NCBI RefSeq assembly: GCF_009827055.1
Contig: NZ_WUMK01000006.1
Coordinates: forward strand, 310,001-374,000
DNA: 64,000 nucleotides
Source of the DNA: Shinella kummerowiae
GTDB lineage: Bacteria > Pseudomonadota > Alphaproteobacteria > Rhizobiales > Rhizobiaceae
Reading direction: 5' to 3'
Shown here: positions 43,464-51,837 of the stretch, one piece after another
Numbering within the stretch: position 1 is the first letter of the stretch
Layout: each line of letters begins with the position of its first letter
Made by a program: the position numbers and the translations under genes
Notes under the pieces: generated by a model
What the model saw: the letters and a program-made list of their open reading frames with translations, nothing else
Databases searched by the model: none
What the model was told of the DNA's origin: nothing

Positions 43464-43893
43464 CAGCCGGCTCGACGAGACGACCCGGCTCTATCTCGAT
43501 TCCAATATCATCATTTATTACGTCCAGGGCGACGCCGACCGGCAGAGGCAGGTCGACGCTTTGTTGACGGAAGCCCTCTCCCGCGACATCGAGCTCATCG
43601 CCAACGAGATCGTTGTTTGCGAATGCCTCTACGGTGCATATCGTCTTGGTCAACCGACTGTGGAAGCCGCCTACAGGTCTCTGTTCTTCGACTCCGGGCT
43701 GATAACGGTTGTTCCAGCAGACTTTCGCCTGCTGGATGCCGCGGCGCGCATTGGCGCCGCAAAGGGCCTCAAGCTGCTCGATGCCAGCCACTATTGTTCG
43801 GCTATCGATTTTGGTTGCGAGTGCCTCGTGACAAACGACATGAAGTTCGTTTCCGACGAGGCCCTGCGCATCATTCAGCTCAGCGACTGGTAA
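43456..43893 (+). CDS. PIN-domain toxin (VapC-like)
   Basis: A 145-residue PIN-fold ribonuclease. The acidic residues expected at the active site are seen: Asp in LYLDSNIIIYY, Glu in IANEIVVCE, Asp in LLDASHYCSAI and Asp in VTNDMKFV. It would cleave RNA (often initiator tRNA or rRNA in the family) when freed from the antitoxin encoded just upstream. The stop lies five bases from the stop of a convergent aminotransferase gene. No sign of decay. Confidence 0.87.
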   Translation: MNNSRLDETTRLYLDSNIIIYYVQGDADRQRQVDALLTEALSRDIELIANEIVVCECLYGAYRLGQPTVEAAYRSLFFDSGLITVVPADFRLLDAAARIGAAKGLKLLDASHYCSAIDFGCECLVTNDMKFVSDEALRIIQLSDW

Positions 43894-43897
43894 CAGC

Positions 43898-45271
43898 TCA
43901 GGCCGTCATCACCTTCCACGCATGTTCCAGCCCCTTGCGCGTGATGTCGATCATCTGGTCGACTTCGGCGTGGGTGATGACGAGCGGCGGGGAGAAGAGC
44001 ATGCGGTCGCCGGTGGCGCGCAGCACCAGGCCGTTTTCCAGGCAATGGTTGCGCACGGTGACGCCGACCTTTTCCTTGTCCTCGAAGCGCTTGCGCGTGG
44101 CCTTGTCCTCGGCGAGCTGGACCGCGGCCATCAGGCCGACCTGCTGGACCTGGCCGACGATCGGCAGGTCTTCCAGCGACTTGAGACCGGCGGCGAGATA
44201 GGGACCGATATCGTCGTGCACGCGCTCGACAAGCTTTTCGTCCTCGATGATGCGCAGGTTTTCCAGCGCTGCGGCGGCGCAGACCGGGTGGCCGGAATAG
44301 GTGAAGCCGTGGTTGAAATCACCGACTTCCTCGACCAGTACATTGCCGACGCGGTCGGAGACCATGACGCCGCCGATCGGCAGGTAGCCGGAGGACAGGC
44401 CCTTGGCGATCGGCGCCAGATCGGGTTCCACGCCAAAATGCTGGTGGCCGAACCAGTGGCCGGTGCGGCCGAAACCGCAGATCACTTCGTCGGCGACGAG
44501 CAGGATGTTGCGCGCCTTGCAGATGCGGGCGATTTCCGGCCAGTAGGTGGCCGGCGGCACGATGACGCCGCCCGCCCCCTGGATCGGCTCGGCGATGAAG
44601 GCGGCGACATTGTCCTCGCCGAGTTCATCGATCTTCTCTTCGAGCTGGCGGGCCATCTTCAGGCCGAACTCGTCCGACGTCAGGTCGCCGCCTTCGGCAT
44701 ACCAGAAGGGCTGGTCGATATGGTGAATGCCGGCGATCGGCAGGTCGCCCTGCTCGTGCATCCACTTCATGCCGCCGAGCGAGGCGCCGGCGACGGTGGA
44801 GCCGTGATAGCCGTTCTTACGGGCGATGATCGCCTTCTTGGTGGGCTTGCCTATGGCGCCCCAATAGACGCGAGCCATGCGGAACCAGGTGTCGTTTGCC
44901 TCCGAGCCGGAGCCGGTGAAGAACACGCGGTTGATGTTCGGGCCGGCATGGGAGGTGATCTTCTGGGCGAGCAGCACGGCCGGCGGCGTCGTCGTGCCGA
45001 AGAACGTGTTGTAGTAGGGCAGCTCGTTCATCTGGCGCACGACGGCGTCGGTGATCTCCTTGCGGCCATAGCCGACATTGACGCACCACAGGCCGGCAAA
45101 GCCGTCGAGATAACGCTTGCCGTGGTTGTCGAAGATGTAGCAGCCCTCGCCGCGTTCGATGATCCGGGTGCCGGTCGCGTTCAGCTTCTTCATGTCCGAA
45201 AACGGGTGAAGATGGTGGGCGGCATCGAGGGCACCAAGGTTCGAAACGGCTGCTGCATTTGTCTTCGACAT
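43898..45271 (-). CDS. Class III aminotransferase (putrescine/omega-amino acid:pyruvate type)
   Basis: A 457-residue pyridoxal-phosphate enzyme. Seen: VFFTGSGSEANDTWFRMARV, YHGSTVAGASLGG, LLVADEVICGFGRTG and PIAKGLSSGYLPIGGV with the cofactor Lys. The closest memory match is the SpuC-like putrescine:pyruvate or omega-amino acid:pyruvate group. The divergent neighbour is a glutamine-synthetase-like gene, the pairing found in polyamine catabolism loci (gamma-glutamylation beside transamination). The exact amine is an inference. Shared promoter region of about 150 bases. Confidence 0.85.
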   Translation of the reverse strand: MSKTNAAAVSNLGALDAAHHLHPFSDMKKLNATGTRIIERGEGCYIFDNHGKRYLDGFAGLWCVNVGYGRKEITDAVVRQMNELPYYNTFFGTTTPPAVLLAQKITSHAGPNINRVFFTGSGSEANDTWFRMARVYWGAIGKPTKKAIIARKNGYHGSTVAGASLGGMKWMHEQGDLPIAGIHHIDQPFWYAEGGDLTSDEFGLKMARQLEEKIDELGEDNVAAFIAEPIQGAGGVIVPPATYWPEIARICKARNILLVADEVICGFGRTGHWFGHQHFGVEPDLAPIAKGLSSGYLPIGGVMVSDRVGNVLVEEVGDFNHGFTYSGHPVCAAAALENLRIIEDEKLVERVHDDIGPYLAAGLKSLEDLPIVGQVQQVGLMAAVQLAEDKATRKRFEDKEKVGVTVRNHCLENGLVLRATGDRMLFSPPLVITHAEVDQMIDITRKGLEHAWKVMTA

Positions 45272-45419
45272 TTGAATACATCCTTAGGGGTAGGTCCCGC
45301 CTTATTGAACGCCGGGACAGAATGGGTTAGGAAAATGCCCATACAACAGGCATTTGGCAAGAGATCGAGTGAAACCAAATTTCTTGTCCATGCCTCCCGC
45401 CAAACCAAAAGCAGGCACC

Positions 45420-46790
45420 ATGACAAATGACAAGAAGGCTGCCGGTTCGCCGCCCGCCAATGCGCCTACCGATGCCCCGGCCCGTATCGAAATCCTTCTC
45501 GTCGGCATGAACGGCGACCTGCGCGGCAAGCAGGTTCCACCCGAAGGCGAGAAGAAAATCTGGGACGGATCGGTGCGCCTGCCTTCCTCCACCCAGTCGC
45601 TCGACATCTGGGGCGACGACAATGACGACATTACCGGCCTCTCCCTTTCCGTCGGCGATCCCGACGGTGTGTGCATTCCCGACCGCCGTTCGCTGACGGC
45701 CATGCCGTGGGCACCCGAAGGGTCCCGGCAGGTGCTCGCCACCATGCACGAGTTCGATGGCAGCGCGTCCTTCATGGATCCGCGCGCCATTCTCGCCCGT
45801 ATGCTGAAGCGGTTTGAAGACCGTGGTTTGACACCGGTCGTGGCGACCGAACTCGAATTCTACGTGGTGCAGGACGACTGGCACGTGACCGGCAAACCGC
45901 GCCCGCCGGCAGCCCTGATGTATCGCGGTGAGCCGAACGGCTTCCAGCTCTACGACATGCGTGCGACCGATGCGCTGGACGGCTACCTCCAGACGGTGCG
46001 CACCTGGGCCAAGGCCATGGACCTGCCGGCAGACGCCACGACGGCGGAATTCGGCCCCGGCCAGTTCGAGATCAACCTGCTGCACCGGCCGGACGCGCTC
46101 GCCGCCGCCGATGACTGCATCTATCTCAAGCGCATCGCCGAGCAGGCCGCCCCCCGGTTCGGGCTCAAGTCCACCTGCATGGCAAAGCCCTATGCGGATC
46201 ATGCGGGCTCGGGCCTGCACGTGCATTGCAGCGTCATCGACAAGGACGGCAAGAACATCCTCGACGCCAAGGGCGGCGATCCGAAGAAGCTGAAATCGAT
46301 CTGCGCCGGCATGTTGCAGACGATGCGCGACGCGCAGCTCGTCTTCGCACCCTTCGCCAATTCCTACCGCCGCTTCCAGCCGGGCTCGTTTGCGCCGGTC
46401 GACCTCACCTGGGGTTTTGGCCATCGCGGCACGGCGATCCGCATCCCGGACAAGGACGGCCCGGCGGCGCGCGTCGAACACCGCGTGGCGGGCGCTGACG
46501 TGAACCCCTACCTCTTGCTGACGGCGATCCTCGGCGGCATCCTGCTCGGCCTCGATGAAGAGCTTGATCCGGGTCCGGTCACGGAACCCGGCAAGGACGC
46601 GCCGGACGCCAAGCGGCTGACGCACGACTTCCTGACGGCCGTGGAAGAATTTTCCGCATCGCCCTTCATCGCCGATGCCTTCGGCGCGGAATACCAGAAG
46701 CTCTACGGCGATACGAAGCGCAAGGAAGCAATCATGTTCCTGCGCACGGTCTCGGATTTCGACTACCAGACCTACCTGCCGCGGATTTGA
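45420..46790 (+). CDS. Glutamine synthetase family protein (gamma-glutamylputrescine synthetase-like)
   Basis: A 456-residue ligase of the type III/PuuA-like glutamine synthetase branch. VVATELEFYVVQDD and EFGPGQFEINLLH carry metal-binding Glu residues, SGLHVHCSV and the RVEHRVAGADVNPYL box are also present. Such enzymes join glutamate to an amine such as putrescine. The divergent aminotransferase supports amine catabolism. The start is set at ATG of MTNDKK; another ATG ten codons upstream lacks a ribosome site. Confidence 0.86.
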   Translation: MTNDKKAAGSPPANAPTDAPARIEILLVGMNGDLRGKQVPPEGEKKIWDGSVRLPSSTQSLDIWGDDNDDITGLSLSVGDPDGVCIPDRRSLTAMPWAPEGSRQVLATMHEFDGSASFMDPRAILARMLKRFEDRGLTPVVATELEFYVVQDDWHVTGKPRPPAALMYRGEPNGFQLYDMRATDALDGYLQTVRTWAKAMDLPADATTAEFGPGQFEINLLHRPDALAAADDCIYLKRIAEQAAPRFGLKSTCMAKPYADHAGSGLHVHCSVIDKDGKNILDAKGGDPKKLKSICAGMLQTMRDAQLVFAPFANSYRRFQPGSFAPVDLTWGFGHRGTAIRIPDKDGPAARVEHRVAGADVNPYLLLTAILGGILLGLDEELDPGPVTEPGKDAPDAKRLTHDFLTAVEEFSASPFIADAFGAEYQKLYGDTKRKEAIMFLRTVSDFDYQTYLPRI

Positions 46791-46810
46791 GGCCGCGGCG
46801 GCGGGGATTT

Positions 46811-46968
46811 ACCCCCCTCTGCCCTGCCGGGCATCTCCCCCACAAGGAGGGAGATCGGCAGGACGTGAGGACATTGCTCACGCCGCAACGTTTGTGATGG
46901 ACGAGGCCGTTGCCCCATTCAATCTCCCCCCCTTGTAGGGGAGATGCCCGGCGGGGCAGAGGGGGGGT
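46811..46968. repeat. Inverted-repeat intergenic element
   Basis: Two arms of about 45 bases in inverted orientation: CCCCCCTCTGCCCTGCCGGG then CATCTCCCCCACAAGGAGGG on the left, and the reverse sequence with a few changes on the right, with about 65 bases between. Similar elements are spread through rhizobial genomes. It lies between convergent genes and can fold into a long hairpin. Confidence 0.8.
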
Positions 46969-46985
46969 GCGATGCTACTCCCGAC

Positions 46986-47930
46986 TTACGCCGCAGCCGG
47001 CTCGGTGGTCGCCATGTTCGCCGCCTGCACCTTCGGCACCATCACTTTCAATTCGCCCGGATGCAGCCGGATCGACACATCGCGGTCCATCGGCAGCAGT
47101 TCACCGTCGATCACGCAGTTGATCGCCCGATCGACCTTCGGGAAATGCAGGTCGACGGCCGTGCCGGTCATTTCGGTGACATCGGCGTTTTCCCGGAGCT
47201 TGCCGCGCAGGATATCGAAGGCCAGCTTGGCGACGCCGGCCGGTTTCAGCGGCTTCGTCGTGTAGAAGCCAAGATGACCGCCGGTGAGATCGTCGGCATA
47301 GAGAAGTCCGTTTGCACCGAAGCGGTTGTTCGACACGTTGATGGCGGACACCTTGCGATGTTCCTCCACGCCATCGACATTGAACTCCACCTCAAATTCC
47401 GGCGGATCGAGGATGACGCCGAAGGCGGCGCGGGTGTTGGCCGCGATCTTGCCCATGCGCGAACGGTACGTCATGGCGTTGCGCAGACGCACCATGCGGG
47501 CGTGCAGGCCGGCGGAAAACTGGTGCACGAAGGCGCGGTCATCCGCCGTGCCGATATCGGCGGCGGCGATGTCGCCATCCGCCAGCGCGTCGATCGCCTG
47601 CCAGATATCGAGTGGAATGTTCAGCGAGCGGGCAAACAGGTTCATCGTGCCGGCCGGGACGATGCCGAGCGGCATCTTGTTCTGCCAGGCAAGGCCGGCC
47701 GCGGCCGAAACCGTACCGTCGCCGCCGCCCGCCAGCATGGCATCGAGATCCGTGCGGTCCGAACAGCGCTTCAGCGCCATCTCGATATCGGCCCCTTCGA
47801 CGATATCGCAATCAAGGTGATGCCCGGCCGCGGCGAAAGCGTCTTCGGCATGCCGGGCGAAGGCCTCCATGTCGGTGGTGCGGAACGTCCCCCCGTCCCT
47901 GTTGAATATCGCCTGAATTCTCATTCGCAT
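46986..47930 (-). CDS. Diacylglycerol/lipid kinase family protein
   Basis: A 314-residue kinase of the DAGK catalytic (LCB5/YegS) family, which phosphorylates diacylglycerol, sphingoid bases or related lipids. The nucleotide motif AMLAGGGDGTVSAAA and the PLGIVPAGTMNLFARSL segment are diagnostic; NVSNNRFGANGLLYAD lies in the second domain. Cytosolic, probably acting at the membrane surface. Two ATG starts two codons apart are possible. It faces the inverted-repeat element. Confidence 0.87.
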   Translation of the reverse strand: MRMRIQAIFNRDGGTFRTTDMEAFARHAEDAFAAAGHHLDCDIVEGADIEMALKRCSDRTDLDAMLAGGGDGTVSAAAGLAWQNKMPLGIVPAGTMNLFARSLNIPLDIWQAIDALADGDIAAADIGTADDRAFVHQFSAGLHARMVRLRNAMTYRSRMGKIAANTRAAFGVILDPPEFEVEFNVDGVEEHRKVSAINVSNNRFGANGLLYADDLTGGHLGFYTTKPLKPAGVAKLAFDILRGKLRENADVTEMTGTAVDLHFPKVDRAINCVIDGELLPMDRDVSIRLHPGELKVMVPKVQAANMATTEPAAA

Positions 47931-48281
47931 ACTCCGCGTCTCAGCCGAGAACGCCTGAAGGGTGACAGTCGATCCATTAGATAGTCGAGAAAACGGCGAT
48001 TAACAGGCGATCGCGAAATACAGTGCAATAAATCGTGAGCAGCGGACCACCCGATCAAATCCACGAGAGGTCAAAAATCAGAGTAGGCAGGGCGCACGTC
48101 TCTGATATATTGCCGCCCGGTCGCCTGCGTCGGGAGTGCGCTTGCCGGCCGGACTGTTTTCTTCCCTACCGTGGCCCTTTCGGCCAGACCATACCGCATC
48201 AGCAGCCAGGAGGAGTGGCCGCCCGTGTGAGGGTCTGTCGCTGGATTCGCCGCGCATGGGCCACCCTTGCGGAGCCACCCC
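47931..48281. other. Divergent promoter region lipid kinase / MFS exporter
   Basis: About 350 bases without a convincing gene between divergently transcribed genes. No clear operator seen. Confidence 0.4.
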
Positions 48282-49520
48282 GTGTCCGAACATCCCATGC
48301 CGACTGTCGCCCTCTCCTCGGGGCCACTGCCCGTTTCGTCGCTCACCGTCACGCTGATCATTCTTGCACTCGCCGTCGGCAGCTTCGGCATCGGCACCGG
48401 CGAGTTCGCCATCATGGGCCTGCTGCCCGATGTCGCCAGCACCTTCGGCGTGACCAACGCCCAGGCCGGCTATGTCATCAGCGCCTATGCCTTCGGCGTC
48501 GTGGTCGGCGCTCCGATCATCGCCGTCATGGGCGCCCGCTTCCGCCGGCGTGATCTTCTTCTCGTGCTGATGGGCGTGTTTGCCGCCGGCAACCTTGCCA
48601 GCGCCGTTGCGCCGACATTCGAAAGCTTCATGCTGCTGCGCTTCCTCTCCGGCCTGCCGCACGGCGCCTATTTTGGCGTGGCGGCGCTGGTCGCCGCTTC
48701 GATGGTGCCGGTCAACAAGCGCACGCAGGCCGTCGGCAAGGTCATGCTCGGCCTCACCCTTGCCACCCTGATCGGCACGCCGCTCGCCGCTTTCTTCGGT
48801 CAGTTGCTCGACTGGCAATACATGTTCGTCGCTGTCGGCATCACCGGCCTGCTGACGGTCGCGCTCATCGCCATCTTCCTGCCGCGCGACAAGGCGCCGA
48901 AGGGTATCAATGCGCTGACCGAGCTTGGTGCGCTGAAGCGCAAACAGGTCTGGCTGACGCTCGGCGTCGCCGCCACCGGCTTCTGCGGCATGTTCGCAGT
49001 GTTTACCTATATCTCGCCGATCGTTACCGAGGTCGCCGGCCTCAATGTCAGCATGGTGCCGGTCATCATGGCGATCTTCGGCTGCGGCATGATCGTCGGC
49101 AATATTTTTGGCGCCAAGCTCGCCGATCTGTCGCTGATGCGCACCATCGGCTGGTCGCTGGTGCTCTACTTTTTCGTGCTCATCGCCCTGTCGCTGACCG
49201 CACACAACCCCATCCTGCTCGGCGTCTGCTGCTTCCTGATCGGCTGCAGCTTCGTGGTCGGCCCGGCGCTCCAGACGCGCCTGATGGATGTCGCGGGTGA
49301 TGCGCAGACGCTGGCTGCCGCCCTCAACCACTCCGCCTTCAACGTCGCCAATGCCCTTGGCGCCCTCTTCGGCGGTTTGGCGATCAGTGGCGGTTATGGC
49401 TACGAATCGATGGGCTTCGTCGGCGCGGCAACCGCCGTCGTCGGCTTCGGCGTCTTCCTCGTCTCGCTGACGCTGGAAAAGATCGATCGCGCGGCAACGC
49501 CGGTCTGCCCTGCCGAATAA
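48282..49520 (+). CDS. MFS exporter (AraJ/YdhP-like DHA1 family)
   Basis: A 412-residue transporter with 12 predicted membrane helices. GIGTGEFAIMGLLPDVA in helix 1 and the GARFRRRDLLLVLM loop are typical of the AraJ/SotB/YdhP drug:H+ antiporter group. Probable proton-driven export of a sugar or drug-like molecule. The GTG of VSEHPMP is chosen because GGAG lies seven bases upstream; an ATG five codons later is the alternative. It is followed by a clear terminator. Confidence 0.88.
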   Translation: MSEHPMPTVALSSGPLPVSSLTVTLIILALAVGSFGIGTGEFAIMGLLPDVASTFGVTNAQAGYVISAYAFGVVVGAPIIAVMGARFRRRDLLLVLMGVFAAGNLASAVAPTFESFMLLRFLSGLPHGAYFGVAALVAASMVPVNKRTQAVGKVMLGLTLATLIGTPLAAFFGQLLDWQYMFVAVGITGLLTVALIAIFLPRDKAPKGINALTELGALKRKQVWLTLGVAATGFCGMFAVFTYISPIVTEVAGLNVSMVPVIMAIFGCGMIVGNIFGAKLADLSLMRTIGWSLVLYFFVLIALSLTAHNPILLGVCCFLIGCSFVVGPALQTRLMDVAGDAQTLAAALNHSAFNVANALGALFGGLAISGGYGYESMGFVGAATAVVGFGVFLVSLTLEKIDRAATPVCPAE

Positions 49521-49541
49521 ACGCCTGCTGCAAGACACTCC

Positions 49542-49573
49542 AAACGGCGCTCCTATCGGGCGCCGTTTTCATT
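49542..49573 (+). terminator. Terminator after the MFS gene
   Basis: A 9-bp stem AAACGGCGC / GCGCCGTTT with a 9-base loop, then TTCATTT, 22 bases past the stop. Confidence 0.85.
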
Positions 49574-49729
49574 TGTGCGAGGGCCTGCCAGCCCTGTTAC
49601 CAGGGTGACAAGTCAGCGCCCGGACTCTGATAGACATAGGCCATCGCAGCCCGCCAAACACGGCAGGCCGCAATCGGGGAACGGTCGAGAGCCGCCTCGC
49701 AAGTCCATGAATTCTATTGGAGATCCTGA

Positions 49730-50146
49730 ATGCCCGCGCTTATCGACAGCATAACCGGCAGCCGTGTATTCGGCTTTGTTGCCCGCACTGTCCTCACCTC
49801 GATGTTCTGGCTTTCCGGCATCGCAAAAATCGCCGATTTCAATACCGGCGTTGCCGAGATGGCGCATTTCGGCCTGGAGCCCGCCATGCTCTTCAACATC
49901 GCGACCGCCGCTACACAACTCGTCGGCTCGGCCCTCATCATCGCCAATCGCTGGACCTGGCTCGGCGCCGGCATGCTTGCCGTCTTCACCGCCCTTACCA
50001 TTCCGATCGCCCATAACTTCTGGGCCATGCAGGAACCGATCCGCACGATCGAATTCTACGTGGTGATGGAGCACATCACCGTCATCGGCGCGCTGATGGT
50101 TGTCGCCTGGAAATCCGCGAAAGTGCCTGTCGCCCCTGCGCATTGA
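49730..50146 (+). CDS. DoxX-family membrane protein
   Basis: A 138-residue inner-membrane protein with four predicted helices: RTVLTSMFWLSGIAKIADF is the DoxX start, followed by ATQLVGSALIIANRWTWLG, a third helix and ITVIGALMVVAW. Family members are linked to redox or thiol stress in some bacteria; the function here is unknown. A weak ribosome site (TTGGAG) lies ten bases before the ATG. Single-gene unit with its own terminator. Confidence 0.85.
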   Translation: MPALIDSITGSRVFGFVARTVLTSMFWLSGIAKIADFNTGVAEMAHFGLEPAMLFNIATAATQLVGSALIIANRWTWLGAGMLAVFTALTIPIAHNFWAMQEPIRTIEFYVVMEHITVIGALMVVAWKSAKVPVAPAH

Positions 50147-50221
50147 CGACAGGCCGGGCGCCGCCTTTCTCTCCGGAAGCGGCGCCATGGAGGGACGGTC
50201 TTGCCTCTCCGGCCGTCCCCG

Positions 50222-50253
50222 CCGCCCCGACGCTGCCCGTCGGGGCGGTTTTC
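50222..50253 (+). terminator. Terminator between doxX-like and lrp-like genes
   Basis: An 11-bp perfect stem CCGCCCCGACG / CGTCGGGGCGG with a 5-base loop and TTTTC tail on the plus strand; the convergent lrp-like gene ends four bases further on. Confidence 0.88.
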
Positions 50254-50257
50254 GGTG

Positions 50258-50728
50258 TCAGAGTGTCGGCAGTTTCAGCGGGCCGCCAGTCTTGATGCTG
50301 CGGATCGCGAAATTGGAGCGGATGTCGGTCACGCCGGGCATGGTCAGCAGGGTTTCGGTCAGCAGCCTTTCATAGGCCGAGAGGTCCTCCACAACCACTT
50401 CCGCCAGAAAGTCGGCATTGCCGGAAATCAGGAAACAGGACACGACCTCGGGGACGGCGAGCAGCGCCTCCTGCTGCGCCATGGCGTTTTCCCGGCTGTG
50501 GCGCCCGACCTTGATTTCGACGAAGACGGTGAGACCGAGCCCCACCTCCTTGCGGTCGATATCGGCGCGGTAGCCGCGCAGCACGCCGGATTTTTCGAGA
50601 TTGCGGATTCGCCTGAGGCAAGGAGATGGCGACAGGTTCACCCGCTCGGCGATCTCCACATTCGTGGCCCGCGCGTCCTCCTGCAGCACCTTGAGGATGG
50701 CGATATCGAATTTATCGAGATTTGGCAT
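50258..50728 (-). CDS. Lrp/AsnC-family transcriptional regulator
   Basis: A 156-residue regulator: N-terminal helix-turn-helix (DKFDIAILKVLQEDARATNVEIAERVNLSPSPCLRRI) and a C-terminal RAM/AsnC ligand domain (about 70-150). Divergent from an EamA-family exporter gene, a common pair in which the regulator controls export of an amino acid. A perfect palindrome TATTCGCGAATA touches the start codon, suggesting autoregulation. The ligand is not known. Confidence 0.9.
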   Translation of the reverse strand: MPNLDKFDIAILKVLQEDARATNVEIAERVNLSPSPCLRRIRNLEKSGVLRGYRADIDRKEVGLGLTVFVEIKVGRHSRENAMAQQEALLAVPEVVSCFLISGNADFLAEVVVEDLSAYERLLTETLLTMPGVTDIRSNFAIRSIKTGGPLKLPTL

Positions 50729-50739
50729 ATTCGCGAATA
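50728..50739. promoter_or_regulatory. Palindrome at the lrp-like start
   Basis: TATTCGCGAATA, a perfect 12-base palindrome, begins at the first base of the regulator gene. It is placed to block its expression and lies about 125 bases from the exporter start. Confidence 0.5.
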
Positions 50740-50864
50740 ATCCTCGGCATTTTTGGCATGATCGTGCGCATTGTACTTTATTGGAGGCATAACTCGCAAG
50801 GACATGCCCCGGCTTGCGGCGCTAATGTCTGGCCATGAACTGAGCCAAGACAAGGACAACCGCC

Positions 50865-51773
50865 ATGGCCATGCTGTCTTTTTCCTCCGACGCGAAAACC
50901 AATCCGCAGGTTGCCGGTTATGCCGGCGCGGTCGTCACGGTGCTGATCTGGGCGACCTGGGTGCTGGCGACGCGGCACACGACCGCCACCCCGCTCGGCA
51001 CGATCGATATCGGCCTCATCCGCTATGGCGTGCCGGCCATCCTGCTGGCGCCGGTCTGGCTGAGAACCGGGCTTTTGCCGAAGGACGTGCCGCTGAGGCT
51101 CGTCATTGTCATGGTGGCGGGGGCCGGCGCGCTGTTCTTCCAGGTCACGGCGGCCGCGCTGCATGTGACGCCCGCAGCTCCCGGCGGCATCCTGCTTGGC
51201 GGCTCCATGCCGCTCGCCACCGCGCTGATCGGCATCGCCCTCTTCGGCGAGCGGCCCGACCGCATGCGCCTTCTCGGACTTGCCGCGATCGTCGCAGGCG
51301 TGGTGATCCTGCTTGCTGCCAGCATGCAGAAGAGCGGCATGACGATGACCGGCTTTCTCCTGCTGCCCATCGGCGCCACGCTCTGGGCGGGCTTCACCCA
51401 CGCCTTCCGCCGCTCGGGCCTCAGCGCATTGCAAGGTGCGGCCCTCATTGCCGTCTGGTCGTTCCTGATCCATCTCGGGCTCGCCGCACTCTACGGCACG
51501 CACCTCATGGACGCCTCCCTGCCCGACCTCGCCCTCCAGGTCACCAGCCAGGGTATTCTCTCCGGCCTCATCGCCACCTTCGCCTTCGGCACCGCGATCC
51601 GGGCGCTCGGCAGCAGTCAGGCCGCCGCCTTCACCGCCATCACGCCGGTTCTGGCAACGCTTGGCGGCGCGGTCTTCTTGGGGGAACGTTTTGGGGTCGC
51701 CGAAATCACCGCCGCCCTCGTCGTCGGTGCGGGTGTCGCGCTTTCGACGGGCGTCTTCTCGCCGAAGCACTGA
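50865..51773 (+). CDS. EamA/DMT-family transporter
   Basis: A 302-residue inner-membrane protein with ten predicted helices in two EamA halves: AGAVVTVLIWATWVLATRHT at the start, GGSMPLATALIGIALFGERPD at the end of the first half, and AAFTAITPVLATLGGAVFLGE in the second. Likely metabolite or amino-acid exporter. AAGGACAACCGCC precedes the ATG. The divergent Lrp-type gene is its probable regulator. Confidence 0.9.
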   Translation: MAMLSFSSDAKTNPQVAGYAGAVVTVLIWATWVLATRHTTATPLGTIDIGLIRYGVPAILLAPVWLRTGLLPKDVPLRLVIVMVAGAGALFFQVTAAALHVTPAAPGGILLGGSMPLATALIGIALFGERPDRMRLLGLAAIVAGVVILLAASMQKSGMTMTGFLLLPIGATLWAGFTHAFRRSGLSALQGAALIAVWSFLIHLGLAALYGTHLMDASLPDLALQVTSQGILSGLIATFAFGTAIRALGSSQAAAFTAITPVLATLGGAVFLGERFGVAEITAALVVGAGVALSTGVFSPKH

Positions 51774-51782
51774 TAACACAAA

Positions 51783-51823
51783 GAAAAGGGGCGCCCGCGG
51801 CTCTCGCCGGGGCGCCCTTTTCT
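51783..51823. terminator. Bidirectional terminator
   Basis: An imperfect GC-rich stem flanked by AGAAAAGGGG on one side and CCCTTTTCT on the other, between the convergent EamA and ABC-permease genes. It can act on both strands. Confidence 0.8.
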
Positions 51824-51837
51824 GTCCGCGTATTTGA

